64,000 nucleotides of DNA from Phorcus lineatus (GCA_921293015.1 OV121094.1:2966764-3030763); one strand, 5' to 3'; positions 21,421-34,340 are shown, counted from the first letter of the stretch. The notes: generated by a model from the sequence alone, not told the origin. Translations and numbers: made by a program.

Positions 21421-24400
21421 CTAACGATGTCGCATCTGGGTACTGAAGAGCGCGAATTGATACTTATTTCTATTGTGGGTGCTAAGAATGTCACGAAAGG
21501 CAGAACGTACGCTTAAAGGGTAATTTTGGCGATAAGTATAAAAAGAGTAAAGTATCTTTTGGAAAGACGTCAGTCTAGGGAGAAAGAACTTCTGTTACAT
21601 GAACGACTATCAATACATATATTTCAACAATCTGCGATATTTGAATTTCGACTTGATGAATAACCGTGCGGTGTGATATTTGCTATATACTTACTTTTCA
21701 AGAATTGGTTACGGTGCTTCAATTCATCCAGGCAAGTGCTGTGTGGGTGGTTTGAGTCTTCATAAAAACATCAACGCTTTTCATCTGTATCACGAGTTCT
21801 TCATGGTCGAGTTGAAATAGATAAGAAAGTAAAATGTGTTTGACATGATTTTCTCTGACCTAAGCAGTTAGTAGTTGTTCGCAATTTTTCATCAGCGGAG
21901 TTGAAGAGTGTCTTCATCTGAAAACCCAATGTCAATAACTAACTTCTAAACTAATTTTCAAAGAATTACAGTTTTCATAATTAGTTTAATTATAATATGT
22001 AATAATAGTGTATTTATATTGCGCTGTTTCCATGCATGAGCAAAATGGTAATTGGACACTGCCAGGGGTAATCAACCCACTATTTTAAAACCATTTTCAC
22101 AAGCCTAATTTATCAACAATATGATTGGGATTTTATGATCTCGTGTAAGCAGAGCACTTCTTTATAGGGTTCCTGTATACTTCGTATCATGGTTATTTGT
22201 TTTAGTCACGACAATCTACGAAATATTGATTTCTCATCACATGCATTTGCATGAAATATGTTGATATATATCTCTATAGCTACATATTTCTTACCACTAG
22301 AATTAAACACAATAGGAGTCTTAGTATGAATCCAAGCACACGACACGATATTTGATAGAGGAAACATAACATTAGACGAGCTTACAAAATGACAAAATAC
22401 TTTTGACACGACCCCTGTCAATTAGATGGCTTTCTGTGCGCCGGTCACTACCTTTTTCTCGCATTCTTCAATGAAATTCAATCAAGCAGTACTGGGCTTG
22501 GTTGTCAATGAAACCTAATTACTAACTTGAGGGTCCCAATGCTATCAACCTCGTTATAAAGCGAAAATATGTAAATTTTATACATTCATAATTGTTTTAC
22601 AAACGTCTTTTGCAAACATTATTTGCATAAAGAAAGAAGAAGATTCCTTAAGCTAAGATAAGAATTTATCACATACAAATATTCAATCTGTTATCGAAGC
22701 AGCGTCTTTTCACTTAAACAAGCTTTTGAGGTGACATTTATGATTTAATTGATTTATGTGTGTAATCAACCTTTCGTGAGTTTATCAAATCTAAACATAC
22801 GTCAATTTGTAAGATAGACGAGGTTCGCGTTACAACGAGGCTTTTTCTACCTGAAGGGACACCAGGTCGTGTGCATTGTTTTAGTATTCACTTGTAAAAC
22901 AGTGCGGAATATAGCTGCCACCTACTCAAGGAATGTATCGTTTGGGAAAGGTATTTCGTTCTTGTGTGATTTGTGGCGGATAAACCACAAGGATTTTCTC
23001 TAAAGGTATGTACATATTTCAAAATTACAAATAAGCTTACTCGCCCATATGCTACTCTCAGAGTAAAACACAGAGAATGTTTCCTCATATTGAAAAAAAC
23101 GGCTTTGATCGTGAATCCTACACAATCTGGACATGTTGAACGTAATATAGATACTATGATATAGATTTCAAGCGTCGGTAACATTAAAAAGTTGTTAAAT
23201 TACCAATAAGGGAATAGATTACAAAGGTGATGGAACAGAAAGCTAAATCATACGTGGCTGAAATTAGACGTTACCTGTTGTAAACTTTCGATGTTTTTCG
23301 TTTGTAGTGAAGTCACGACGAATGATGTTTGTAGCATTTCAGGTACTTGAAAGGAAATATGTGCCCTTGTGCTTCTCGTTGTGCATGCGACAATGTGGTT
23401 TAGGGCTTGAAAATATGTCTTTCGCATCTTTTTCTTAATTCCAATATGTTATGTCATATCCTCACGTTCAGGTGATTCTGACTAACCCAACAGAGTAAAG
23501 GTGTGTTTATGTTTAACGGAGCCATCTTCTCCCTGCCTTCAATTGGCTCCGATATCTCTCTGGAGGAAACTCCCAATAGACTAAAAACCCATTTCACACT
23601 TTACATAATTGAATGAATAACTAATGGTTATTCAATGTGTTAAGATAACTTGTAAGATTTCTAATTTTGTTTACAAAGGTTTCTTCCAAAACTCGGAGTA
23701 TGTTGAGAAATGATATATAAATATTGTGATGGTAATTATTCCATCTGCCAATGGTGGTTCCTGTGGTGTCCCGTTGAGAATCCTTACTTCTTTCATTCCT
23801 CCCTTCTTTCCTTCATTCACACATTCATTCATTCGGTCATTCATTTAATGACATTTAAAAAACTACTTGAACTGAACAATCCAATTGAGAAGTGAGCTTA
23901 GTCAAATCTGATTGAAAGAAGAATTTAAAAAACCTAACGACATGAAATATGAATAATTGAAGAAAACTGTGAAGAGCATGGTTTATCTTCTTTACAGAAA
24001 TAAAACATCTCGTCCAGTATTAATACCTCTTTATTACTAATACTATATTGTACCACATGACTCTGTATGTCCCTCTCGTAGAGTCTACAGATAAACACTA
24101 CCACTTCCAGTGCTCATGTGTAGCTGTCTTAACTGTCGATATGAATTATTTTAAATGTTCTCTTTCATTTCATATTGTCGAAAGAACAATCTCATAAAAA
24201 AGGATTTAATATCTTTTCTTGTCAAAAGGTAACAAGCGCTAAAATGTTCAAAGGAGGGTCACGGGGATTCGGGGGGCTCGACCCCCTTCCTCATTGGAAT
24301 TTTTAAAAATCTACCATAAAAATGGCTGACCCTCGAGGTTTAGCAAATTCCCTCACCTTTAAAAATACTGGGTTCCTCCGATGATATTGCAATCTATGTT

Positions 24401-25898
24401 TTATATAAGGAGACAGTACAAGACCTGTGACCCTCTCTTACTTTACCACATAAATAGCAACTATCTGCTTGATTCTACTAGCTTATATCTTAGCCGTTTG
24501 ATAAACCTACCCACAGGACAATATTTTAATGTATTCTTATTCCATGTATCACTTAAGATCATGTTTCAGTGATAAATAATTTACATTTTAAAAAGAAATT
24601 CGATTTGATACCCCAAAAACTAGTTTTACAGCTTATGAGGTTATTTTCATTCAGGTTCTTTTGGAGATAATATTAGTTAATAAAGGAAATTTATCAATAA
24701 ATTTCAAGATACATTCACACCTATACATTCTGACAAACATCGTAAAATGTATTCTCCAGCCTCTGAAATTAACTTTCTTCATGTCCATATAGAAGAATTA
24801 TCATTTTGTTAGGTGGTATTTATTATTAATTCATTAATACATTGAATTACCTGAAGCGCACTACAATCCCTATGGAATGTGAACGTAAACCCACACTTAT
24901 GATTGTGTAATATTCGTTCATATACTTTTATTTACAATGTTGAACTGAGATCACTTTAGACAAATTTCATGTGTATTCAGCTGTCCGGTTTGCATAATAG
25001 GACGTAGTTTTATTGTCCACCTTTTTCCTCATTAGGCGTCAGTTTTCAAGCACGTTTGGGTCTAAACAAATCTGTGCGCGATGAAAACAGAGATATCATT
25101 TCACCATTTCCGTGACATTCCTGCTTAGCGAAGAAAACAACGAGTGTACAATTCAGTTTAGAAGGATGTACTATATGACAATTTAGTTCAACGTTCGTCT
25201 AACGAGGTCTTAGGGTTTCCATTTTACTGCCTTTTGGTAGGGGATATGACTCCTATCTGCAGGCCCCTGGTTCGAACCCCGAATTACCTAAATATTCGAT
25301 ATTATTTTCGCAGCGATAGTCTTAAGACAATCTTTGATGTATTACTTTGGACTGCCATTGCATGAAGAGAGCTTAGGGAAATAAAGGTAAAACTAAATTT
25401 GTAAAATTCACTTCCGCTTCACGTATACTGAACTATATATCGATGCAATAAAATACTCAATTGAATATTATATACAAATGACCTGCAATCAATAATGAAA
25501 AAGGTAAGACGGTCGCAGCCACATAGGGTTAAACATATAATAGTCGAAGGAAAAATAGAAGTTATTTATTATTGAAAATGGCTCAATTAAGAACACGTGC
25601 ATTTTTTTCATAGTCTCCTAACATTACTAGCATTCTTTATATCTGTAACTTCACCGGTCTTCAAATTTTGAGTATTGCATATATAGAAGTTCATGCGTAT
25701 CTTTTACACCGCTGCACTTCCTTCCTTTCATGAATAACTTTACAACTTATTTTATTTTCCAAATAACTTTTCTGGCAGTCTACTTGAATGCGGATCGTAA
25801 GTAATAGCATGAAAATGAAAATGAGATATCTGTGAAACATTTATGGCGTCGTTGAAACTGATACTAACAAATACATACTTTGCCTTAAAGATGTGATC
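21421..25898. other. Long non-coding stretch
   Basis: About 4.5 kb of AT-rich sequence with no exon I can support. It contains a CTTTC/CATTC-rich patch near 23785-23845 and a G/C-rich patch at 24253-24292. It is either intron (if the 14.3-kb exon belongs to the downstream gene) or intergenic. Confidence 0.45.
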
Positions 25899-26120
25899 TT
25901 TTACACGAGGTATAAGTGAATTTAATTAAATCACATTAATCAGACGTTCAATTGACCGTTACATTAATCAATGAATTAGACCCTCATTATGGACACACGT
26001 CTAATTAAACACCTTCCAGACCCGAACATTAGGTTCTTTAATATCATACACAAGCAATTAGTCATACCTTTATTAATGATTAGGGGAAATCAATTAATTC
26101 GATATCCTCATGATAAATGC
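25899..26120. promoter_or_regulatory. Cluster of ATTA/TAAT homeodomain-like sites
   Basis: Within about 220 bp there are many TAAT/ATTA cores in extended forms (TTAATTAAAT, ATTAATCA twice, TCTAATTAAAC, CAATTAG, ATTAATGATTAG, CAATTAATTC), mixed with non-repetitive sequence. It is not a simple repeat. The interpretation as an enhancer with homeodomain sites is inference, and high AT content raises the chance level. Confidence 0.25.
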
Positions 26121-26437
26121 TATTAGCATGCACAGTCAAGATAAATGACCGGAGAGATAGAACATATAAGCTTATTTATTCACAATAAAAATATGTTGTT
26201 TTTATCATATTTGTTTGGATATAATCTGTAGTCTTCGAAATGAAATTGCAGTTATGTACCAAAATCTATTCAAGCTTTTTTGGGGAAATATATTCAGTTA
26301 AATTCCTGAAATATAACGGTATAAATTCAAACTGTTCTCTACTTACCAGATATAATTACAATAATAGAAAACTGATTTTAAAATATATTGACCCCATTTA
26401 GAAACAACCCAGTCTTCCCTGTTTCTAATTCTACCTA

Positions 26438-26750
26438 GGGGTGGGGGCGGGATAGCGCAGTGGTTAGCGCGTTCGGCTTAGGAGGTCCGTGGTTCGAATC
26501 CCGCAAAGGGCTCGACAACTTTGTCTGCAGTATAGAACTGTTCTACACGCAGTCAGGTTTGGGTGCAATGCTGCACTGAAATTCAGCGCAGTGTCACCCA
26601 TGGTTCGCTTGTTCCAGCCGATGCTCGCAGGTTTCACCGCAATGCATAGCCACAATGGTGTTGCGGGCTTTCTCCCTGCAATACAACTAGCAGCCGCAAT
26701 ATAAGTGAAATAATCTTGAAAGCGGCGTTAAACACCAACTCACTCACCTC
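26438..26750 (+). mobile_element. tRNA-derived SINE, 313 bp, with 10-bp target duplication
   Basis: The head is tRNA-like, with a pol III A box (TAGCGCAGTGGTTAGCGC) and, about 35 bases later, a B box (GGTTCGAATCC). A 3' unique part follows, ending AGCGGCGTTAAACACCAACT and CACTCAC, a tail seen in molluscan SINEs. ATTCTACCTA occurs at 26428-26437 and again at 26751-26760, a direct target duplication that fixes both ends. The T-arm does not pair well and the anticodon arm is altered, so this is not a tRNA gene. The open frames on both strands (26464-26704) are incidental. Confidence 0.92.
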
Positions 26751-27049
26751 ATTCTACCTAACAGCCACATCAATACGATATCATGATGCTCCTGTGCTTC
26801 CCAAGAGTGACCAACTAAAACATCATCTACGATTTGAACACAATAAGCCAATAATCATTCATAATTATAAGACAGTCAGAACCAGGCACGCTTAAAGTTA
26901 ATTCCAATGTAGTTATCCTAATGAGTGTCCATCACTCATTTCGCTACATAACATAGGACAGCGCTCGCCCCCTTGACCAGTAGTGGACATCACATTGACA
27001 CACGAGGTCATTAAGCGTACTGCTGGACATTGTAAATAAAGCACCTGGT

Positions 27050-27101
27050 GGTCACGTGACCGTTGTTCATTTCAGAGGAATGATAATTACAAGTCACGTG
27101 A
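27050..27101 (+). promoter_or_regulatory. Pair of TCACGTGA E-boxes
   Basis: GGTCACGTGACC, a perfect 12-bp palindrome, at 27050-27061 and GTCACGTGA at 27093-27101, 43 bases apart. This is the extended E-box bound by MiT/TFE, USF and related bHLH-zip factors. It lies about 130-180 bases before a candidate splice donor, which suggests a promoter. Confidence 0.45.
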
Positions 27102-27228
27102 TAGAGTATATGTCCGTATTGTATATGTTATTACATATGATATTGCACCGGTATGGGTTGCCAGTTGATTAAGATTCCCGAATTGGGTTCACATCGAAGG
27201 ATTTACCACGGAAGTGAGAAGATATGTT
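27102..27228 (+). other. Candidate untranslated first exon of the PH-domain gene
   Basis: Sequence following the paired E-boxes and ending at a strong donor, GTT|GTAAGTA (GT at 27229-27230). It has no long open frame. The next good acceptor on this strand with coding content is at 30022-30023, so this could be a 5' untranslated exon of the PH-domain gene. The start of transcription is not defined. Confidence 0.4.
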
Positions 27229-27774
27229 GTAAGTATAGACCGTGATATATTTAACGTAAAATTACATGGATTCTTTCATAAACTTTGTTTAAATTGGTAT
27301 ATGTGTTTGCTCAAGGTTATTAAGTTATCACTATATGGATATGGAGTCATTGAAGAGGAAGTGAATGAAGAACACTTCCTTTAGTCCTTTGCTCAAACAA
27401 TTTGTTTGTCAAGTTTAGAAGTTAGCAGTAAGACTTCAGTTTAGCATACATAATTTTTCAAATTATGTTTGAAATATCTTTCCAGGTATAATTAAAAGAA
27501 TGGATCTTAGCGTGTATTATTGTCCTATTTGGTTATTTTAATTTGCATGTTTCTTAGTGAAAAGCAGCAAATACCCTAAAGTTGCACAGACTATGTGGTT
27601 GAGGTCAGATATTTCAAACTTCATGAATGTTGTCATTTAACAGAGAAATACTGGTTGTTTCTGAAAATTAACATCAAAATGCTTATCAATTAAATATAAT
27701 GACAATAGATTTGTGATCGAAAACCGGACAGTGGCTCGCACCGATGACTCAACGTAAATTTTGATACAAATTTA

Positions 27775-28450
27775 CTGCAGACACAGCCGCAAACATAGAT
27801 TATTAGTGCTTTGAAGGTAATTTAACTAATAAACATTTAAATGAAAAGTTCAATGTGTCAATGATTAATTAAGTGTTTCGTGTAAATTGTACGATGTTTT
27901 AACTTTGCATTTACAAACATTACCTTGTTTCATTAGGTTCTTGAAGACCATTTTCAACACTTGCATACATATGAAGTACAATCTTGTTTCTTAAGTGTAA
28001 CATTTAATAGCCGACGTTGGAATATACATATTAGAAGTTGCGAATGCAAAGATTACATTATTGATCGGTGACGTCACATTCAGCCCGACATCATTGACAC
28101 ATTGAACTTTTGTCTTATTTGTCTCATGAAACCATACATTAATCGTTAAAATTGTATGTCAATACAAAAACAGTGATTTTACTAAAAATGACACAGAGTA
28201 TGTTTCATAATTTTTACACGTTGCTTGAATAACAGCCGAAATACTGAACTGAGTTTAGTTTAAATCCCCTGTCTAAACTTACATCTTCATTTCTTAAATG
28301 TCAACATTAAAATATTTTGTTTATTTCAATTGTGAATGAAAAATGGCCTTTAAACTGTAAAGAAGTCGAAACTCTGCTTTCCATTTACATGTTTATTTGT
28401 TAAATTACCCTCAAAGCACTAATAATCTATGTTTGCGGCTGTGTCTGCAC
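27775..28450. mobile_element. Non-autonomous DNA element with ~66-bp inverted termini, 676 bp
   Basis: The outer 66 bp at each end are inverted copies with about four mismatches (TGCAGACACAGCCGCAAACA at both tips). A second nested inverted pair, AGTTCAATGTGTCAATGAT at 27847-27865 and its partner in 28090-28108, makes it a long foldback. TTA lies at 27772-27774 and 28451-28453, so a 3-bp TTA target duplication, as in PIF/Harbinger elements, is likely. No transposase frame is inside. Confidence 0.87.
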
Positions 28451-28622
28451 TTAATCTGTCAATATAGAGCATAATACCATCAACGTCCAGCACATGCCTA
28501 TGAATGTTTATACAATATTATACTATAGCATCTATATATATGCTGGACCATGATATACGAGCCCGCGTGTGTATAACATGTTGTAATGTGGCGGCTGTGA
28601 AGCAATACCAGCTGTGTAATAA

Positions 28623-29200
28623 TGTAACTGTCTGAAATACAATGACGTGGTGAGACCATCTTATGATAGCTCATCTTTATAACTTATGTGGACATGATAA
28701 ATGCATCACATTTGGTTTAAAGACACAATAGGCAATGGAAGTGGAATCCAAGTTTAATATAGGTAATGGGACCGAAATCAAAGTTTGATATATATTGGAA
28801 GGCGAATCCAAGGATGATGATGATAATGATGATGATATTGATTATATCAACAACATCGACAACGACTACGGGTGCGAATCTAGACCAGCGGTGAATAAAT
28901 GTTACTATCAGAATACAACAATGACATGGTGAGACAATCTTATGATACCTCATGAATTTTAATCATAACTTAAATAGACATGATAAATGTATCACATTTG
29001 TTTTAAAGAAACAGCTAATGGCAGGGGAATCGGAGTTTGATATAGGTAATGTAAGGGGAATCATATTTAAATTTAGGTATTGGAAGCGGAATCCAAGTTT
29101 GATATTAGTAATGGAATGCGAGTCCGAGTTTAATATAGGTAATGGAAGGCGAATCCGAATTTGACATAAGTTATGGAAGGAAATCCAAGAATGATGATGA
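28623..29200. repeat. ~275-bp duplication containing a ~29-bp minisatellite
   Basis: A block with ACAATGACxTGGTGAGACxA, GACATGATAAATG and TATCACATTTG words occurs from 28640 and again from 28915. Each copy contains imperfect 27-30 bp repeats of the form GAATCCxAGTTTGATATAGGTAATGGAAG: about three in the first block and six in the second (29020-29195). Each copy ends in a GAT-rich microsatellite. Confidence 0.85.
28814..28865. repeat. GAT-rich microsatellite
   Basis: Imperfect GAT/AAC triplets ending the first duplicated block. Confidence 0.75.
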
Positions 29201-29305
29201 TGATAATAATAATTATAACAACAACAACAATGACGATGTAGTCGATGACGACAACGCCGATGAGCATCATCATCATCACCATCATCATAATCATTACCAC
29301 AGTGT
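29190..29305. repeat. GAT/AAT/CAT triplet microsatellite
   Basis: Runs of GAT, AAT, AAC and CAT triplets. The Asn/Asp/His-rich and Ile/Val-rich open frames on the two strands come from this low-complexity DNA and are not genes. Confidence 0.9.
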
Positions 29306-30023
29306 GTTTGTTAACAATCCAGCATTCAATATTTAACAAGAAACAAATCTGAGAGTGGTGAAATTAAAGCTTTGATCCTACTTTTTAGAACCTATTTTCT
29401 AAAGTAATTACTAAATGTGTTTATATCCAGAAGGGTATCTATCAATATGATAAATCAGTACTCAAAACCAATGAGGGCTTTTCAGCTTACAACCTGCAAT
29501 GATTGAGTTTAGAGAGAAGTCAGAAAGTGTTTTTAAAGTGCTACAGGATCCTGAGACTCAAGTGATAATGCCTTGTAAACTTTGGGTAAATAACGTTTTG
29601 CCGTGATATAGCGAAAACCAGGCATTGGCGAAAAATCCGCTTTGACCACTACTATGTCCATTTATACACGTGCTCGTCATTGACAGTAGTGTACGGAGAC
29701 GTATGCCTCTCTGGTCAGTGAATCAAAATGTATTCTTGCTTTCTTTTATCATGAAAGGAATAACGATCAACAGTTAAGCGGTAAAATGATACAAGGATGG
29801 TTGAATCAACAAATCAATTATGTAAAGAAAGTATACATTTTTATGCTGGCTACCATAATCAAGTTTTTATTTACAAATTAACAATCTGGAAAAAAAAATC
29901 ATAATTTCCACTAAGGTTCTGTGAATAATATCTAAAAGCGTATGCATCATAGGCTAAGATTATGCCTCTTCCTTTAAAAATTGTTTTCTTAAAGATACAT
30001 TTATATATTTTGTTTGTTTTCAG

Positions 30024-30113
30024 AATGACCTGACTATTACAGAAACGCATGGATGTGACAATGGAAGTGTAGCCAGAAATCAACTGCAAGTGCTTGGATA
30101 CTAAAATTCAACA
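30024..30113 (+). promoter_or_regulatory. 5' untranslated segment with two upstream ORFs
   Basis: The exon begins after a good acceptor (polypyrimidine tract and CAG at 30021-30023). Before the main ATG there are two short upstream ORFs: ATG-ACC-TGA at 30025-30033 and an eight-codon one at 30049-30072 (stop included). Both terminate before 30114, so they would be expected to lower translation of the main frame. Confidence 0.5.
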
Positions 30114-30269
30114 ATGACGTCACACACAGAGGATGACGTAGATCCCGTACTGAAGTCTCTAAGGAATATTCTGAGTCGACTCGAAGAACAAGACCGTGTA
30201 CATAAAAGGAAACGAAGGCGTCGGATAGCTGATGCACGGCGGAACAGAATGTACTCCGCACCGGAATTG
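30114..30269 (+). CDS. First coding exon of the double-PH-domain protein
   Basis: Fifty-two codons from ATG at 30114 (A at -3) to a donor GTAGGT at 30270. The exon's acceptor is at 30022-30023. The peptide begins MTSHTEDDVDPVLKSLRNIL, has a predicted amphipathic helix (LKSLRNILSRLEEQ), then a very basic cluster (KRKRRRR) and ends RMYSAPEL. The basic cluster could act as a nuclear-localisation or membrane-binding patch. The donor is in phase 0, the same phase as the acceptor of the large PH exon at 45400, so the join would read SAPEL|IDSDDEDDDD without a break. Exon evidence is good (acceptor, Kozak, codon content, donor); linkage to the PH exon is inference, supported by strand, phase and lack of other coding exons between. 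Confidence 0.65.
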
Positions 30270-33200
30270 GTAGGTTTCATTTAAAAAAATTTCTATTGAT
30301 ATTTTACGACGCTTCAAATACTATATATTTAGTTGTATCTTGATTTTATGAGCGTTTTGAATTGATCATTGTGTCGGCAAATTATCAGTTATTTCTGTCA
30401 TTAGGAACGAATTTTGTTTCACATTACATGATAATGTTTCCTGTCATATTTGGATTCTGTCAGTTGTGTTTTACCCTTTATATACGCTGAAACAAACAAG
30501 TTAACATAAGGTTTAATGTATTCATCATTAACGTGTAAGTTTTATTTCAAGACAAAGTATGTAAAGAATCAATCGAAAGGAATATTTTGACAAAGGTGTT
30601 AAACTTTACCTACAAAGCTTAACAAATATAATAAATAGTTTATATTTGACCCTCATAAATGGTAGAAATAAATGCTATAATCTTAAATTTGGAAATCACC
30701 TCCAAACAAACAACCTACATGCACATTTGTGAAGCAACTAAATACATTTCATTTTTGCGTTTCACCTTTAAATATGTAGATTACACATACAGCTTATACA
30801 GATGATATATATAAGAGACTACATATAGTCATACCCTCATATATATATATTTTTTTTTACACAAAAGGTCTTTTACTCATTTGAGAATGATAACCACTGA
30901 AACTGAACTATACATGTCATTTTATGTGTTTGATTTTCTATCAAGGCTATACCTTTCCTATTTGAATGACTGTAATAGTTTAATACCCGCGCCTACCAGG
31001 GGTATTTGTACTCTTTGTACAGCTATAGAATAAAACACACTGAGGGGAGTTATTGACTCTTATTGCATATGTGGAGGGAGTGATTGACTGTAATTGACAA
31101 GAACACACGACTGTCGATATCAAACCATCGTGAATCTCGGGCTTTGTCGTACCCTTGTCAATTTCACCGGGCTAAAGTCGAGGAGAGGATTTGAAGTATG
31201 TGAGGTCACGACCTTCATGATAATATAATCGTGGCTATATCTATATAAGTAAGTTCTGAATTCCAGCTAGGCTTGCCAAAAAGCTATTGAATGATTTCTT
31301 ATCGGCTTATAGATCAGTCCGCACGGGTGGGCAGTGATTCAGTTACTCGCGGTTTGGGTAAGCTAATTTATTGTAAAAACTAAAAAAAAGCGAGCAAAGT
31401 ATATATCTCTTTTATTAATGAATTAAACTTGTCGGAAATAATCCGTGACAATTTTTATCTCCTTTCACTCAGGAAGAAAGTGACTGTGTAAAAAAACTTA
31501 TCCATTCCACCATCGAGATTTTGACAATAGGCAATTAAGCCGATAATTACACTTTTACATTTAAAAACCCCCAAGAATTTCAGTCAATTTAGATATTTTG
31601 ATCTCAATTATTTAATGTTAAAGTTGGTTATTATCAAAATGGGAAGGTTTCTTTTATTGATAATGAAATGATGAGATGATAAAGAACGTAATGTTAAGTG
31701 ATAAGATCATGATAAGGAAGGTCATAATTCCATTTTTGACATCTGTCATTAAGGGAATAATAATTAGATGTAATGCCCATCCGGTGGCTCTCCGGAATCG
31801 CGTTGAACTGCAAAACGGCGTTTACATGATTGGTCAACTAAGTTTCTTTCTGCTTCTAGAAAATTAAATTTTGTTGTTGAGACATGGTACAGAATGATTG
31901 CGTGTAACGTTATAATTAGAGTTAACGTAACATTATCTTTATTGCCTCGTTAACATAGCATGCAATCATTACCTACATTCCTTAACCACTTACCTCGACC
32001 AATACTTGCCGAAATACCTTGTAGAAGGGTTAACTGCGATCCTGAACAAGAGCTTAAATGTGATTTAAATTGAAAATATATACATCAAAAGTGAATTTAT
32101 ACTCAGGAATCCAGATTGGTAGGTCTAGAGTCAAACGTTTTAGTAAGGAATACCACAGATACGTTATTATGCTTTATCAGCACTAATTCATAACAATACT
32201 CCCTAACCCCATCGAAAATAATGGACTGTCCCAGCTCGAGACTTAATGTTATCAAACAATGTCATGTGCTGTATGTCAATGTTTGACAAACTCGGAATGG
32301 TCATTTACACAAACATGGACGTTCTCAGGCACACGCTAAACATCGCTCAGACGAGAAAACCGAGGTATTCCGAATGTCCACAGACTAATCGTGATTCCCG
32401 ACGTTTGACTAGTTCAAGACTAGTGACATGTAATCCTCGACTAGTTATGTGATTCCTGGATTAAGGACGCCTTACGTTATATGATAAGCGAATTGGGACG
32501 TAACGTTGTCGTGTAAGGCGTGGGTGAACTAGGGCGTATGTCAATCTGAAGACAAAGGCTGAACAACATGGTTGATTAGGTAAGCAGATCACATAACATA
32601 TTATTTCGAAGACCAATTCTGCGTATGAACAGTTATTTCAATTTTTATGATTATTACATGATATGTATTTTAATCTGCTTTGTTATATCAGATTCCCACG
32701 TAAAACATTAACCCTGTCTGCATCAGTAGACCTTTTATCATTCTGCAAGTGCATTAAACTATCAGGTATTTTCTGACGTGTTTCTGGTATTTCTCACCTA
32801 AAAACGTACGTTAATTCTCTTGAATTTATATTTGCCAAAAATTTCCAAATTTAAAAGCATGATGAAATAAAAAAAGATGAATAGAGCATCTTACATTACT
32901 TATTTATTTCATAAATCAACCTCCCGACTCGTAGTCTTACATACTTTCTTAGGCTTTTATCTAATTTTACCAAAATTGCTGTTTGAACAGTCTGACTGGA
33001 TCGCAGCAATTATGTTTCTATTCAACGTTCATTTCATTTTACTTATAATATATTTTATTCATTTCCACATAGTTTTTCAGAAAAAGTTAATTTTATTTAA
33101 TTATTTTTTTATGGACTACTATTAGTTTAATGGAAAACCGAGGTTTGTATTGGGACGATTGATCTGTGGCAAGGGTCGAGTCGTATTCGTGCTTTAAATT

Positions 33201-34340
33201 CCTAAACTACTGAGTCTGTTTACAAATATCATCTCGCTGTCCTGTCTGAGTGTTGTTACAACATGTCAGATTCTATAATTTCAACCAGACCGCGGAGTTG
33301 TCAATCTTGTTTCATGGAATGATATACCTTGTAATCGCTAACATTTTTAGTTTATACATAGGATAAAAGATACAAACGCACTTGCAAGTCATATCGTCAT
33401 GTCCATCTCATGCAATATCGAAGGTTAAAGAACGCTAACACGCAATAAAGAAATCGATGACTCTCGCTCCATTGTGGTTCATACACTAGTGCGAATATTC
33501 CATTGTGGATGATGAAAAATAAAAAATGTTTTTTGAATTTCGTATGCACAAACATGAAATTTGATTCAAGTACAGCAATAAATCACGCATGTCAACACCA
33601 GCATCATGCGTGTCAAAAAGTATCGCAGTCCTTCTTTGAATATGATCCTTGTCATCGTCATATTGAGTTTTTTTGCATAACTCAGAAAAGGTAAAGTCAT
33701 TTTTATGAAAACTTTCCTCTTTGAATACCATGTACAATAGATCACGAGAACCCTGTTGAGCGAATGTATCTCCAAAATACTACTTATGTCTACGCAGAGT
33801 TCGGATGTTCTGCGAAATATCCGTTTTAATGGTTACGTAGACAATAGTAAGAAATTGATTTGCCAGCTGCAGAATTCAACAAATGTCAGTTTTTACCAAA
33901 CATCGTTAAAAATGCGTAGATACATCCCTAAAGTGCTCAACCAAAACATTCATGATCTGTGAAAATGACATCATCGTATAACGACAAGCATTTGCTAACA
34001 CACGCATGTATTCTATATATCTACTTCTTTTACCGAGTTTTAAGAATCGATCAGTTGAAATATTGGTTTACCGATATTTGACAATACCTTGGTTCCGATG
34101 TTGTACAAGTTGTCTGTTATTCATGTGCTTGTATATCTACCAGAAGCTAGCTAAAAGCTTTAAGCTTAGCATCATGGTCCTCATATATAAACGAAAACAT
34201 GGTGCTAGGATTGTGAGTCTTATTCTCGTGTTTCTTCTTGTGTCATACAAAAATTGTTAACTAAGCATCATCAAGGTTCGAAAATTCTATGCTAATCGGT
34301 TGTACGCTTCAACTGCGTCTGTTATTTCAGTGTATTTGGG

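Noticed and set aside
25262-25285. Pol III B-box GGTTCGAAC
   Set aside because: No A box at the expected distance and no cloverleaf; treated as chance or a very old SINE remnant.
26444-26513. tRNA gene
   Set aside because: A and B boxes are present, but the T-arm and anticodon arm do not pair properly, and the sequence continues into a 3' SINE body with target duplications.
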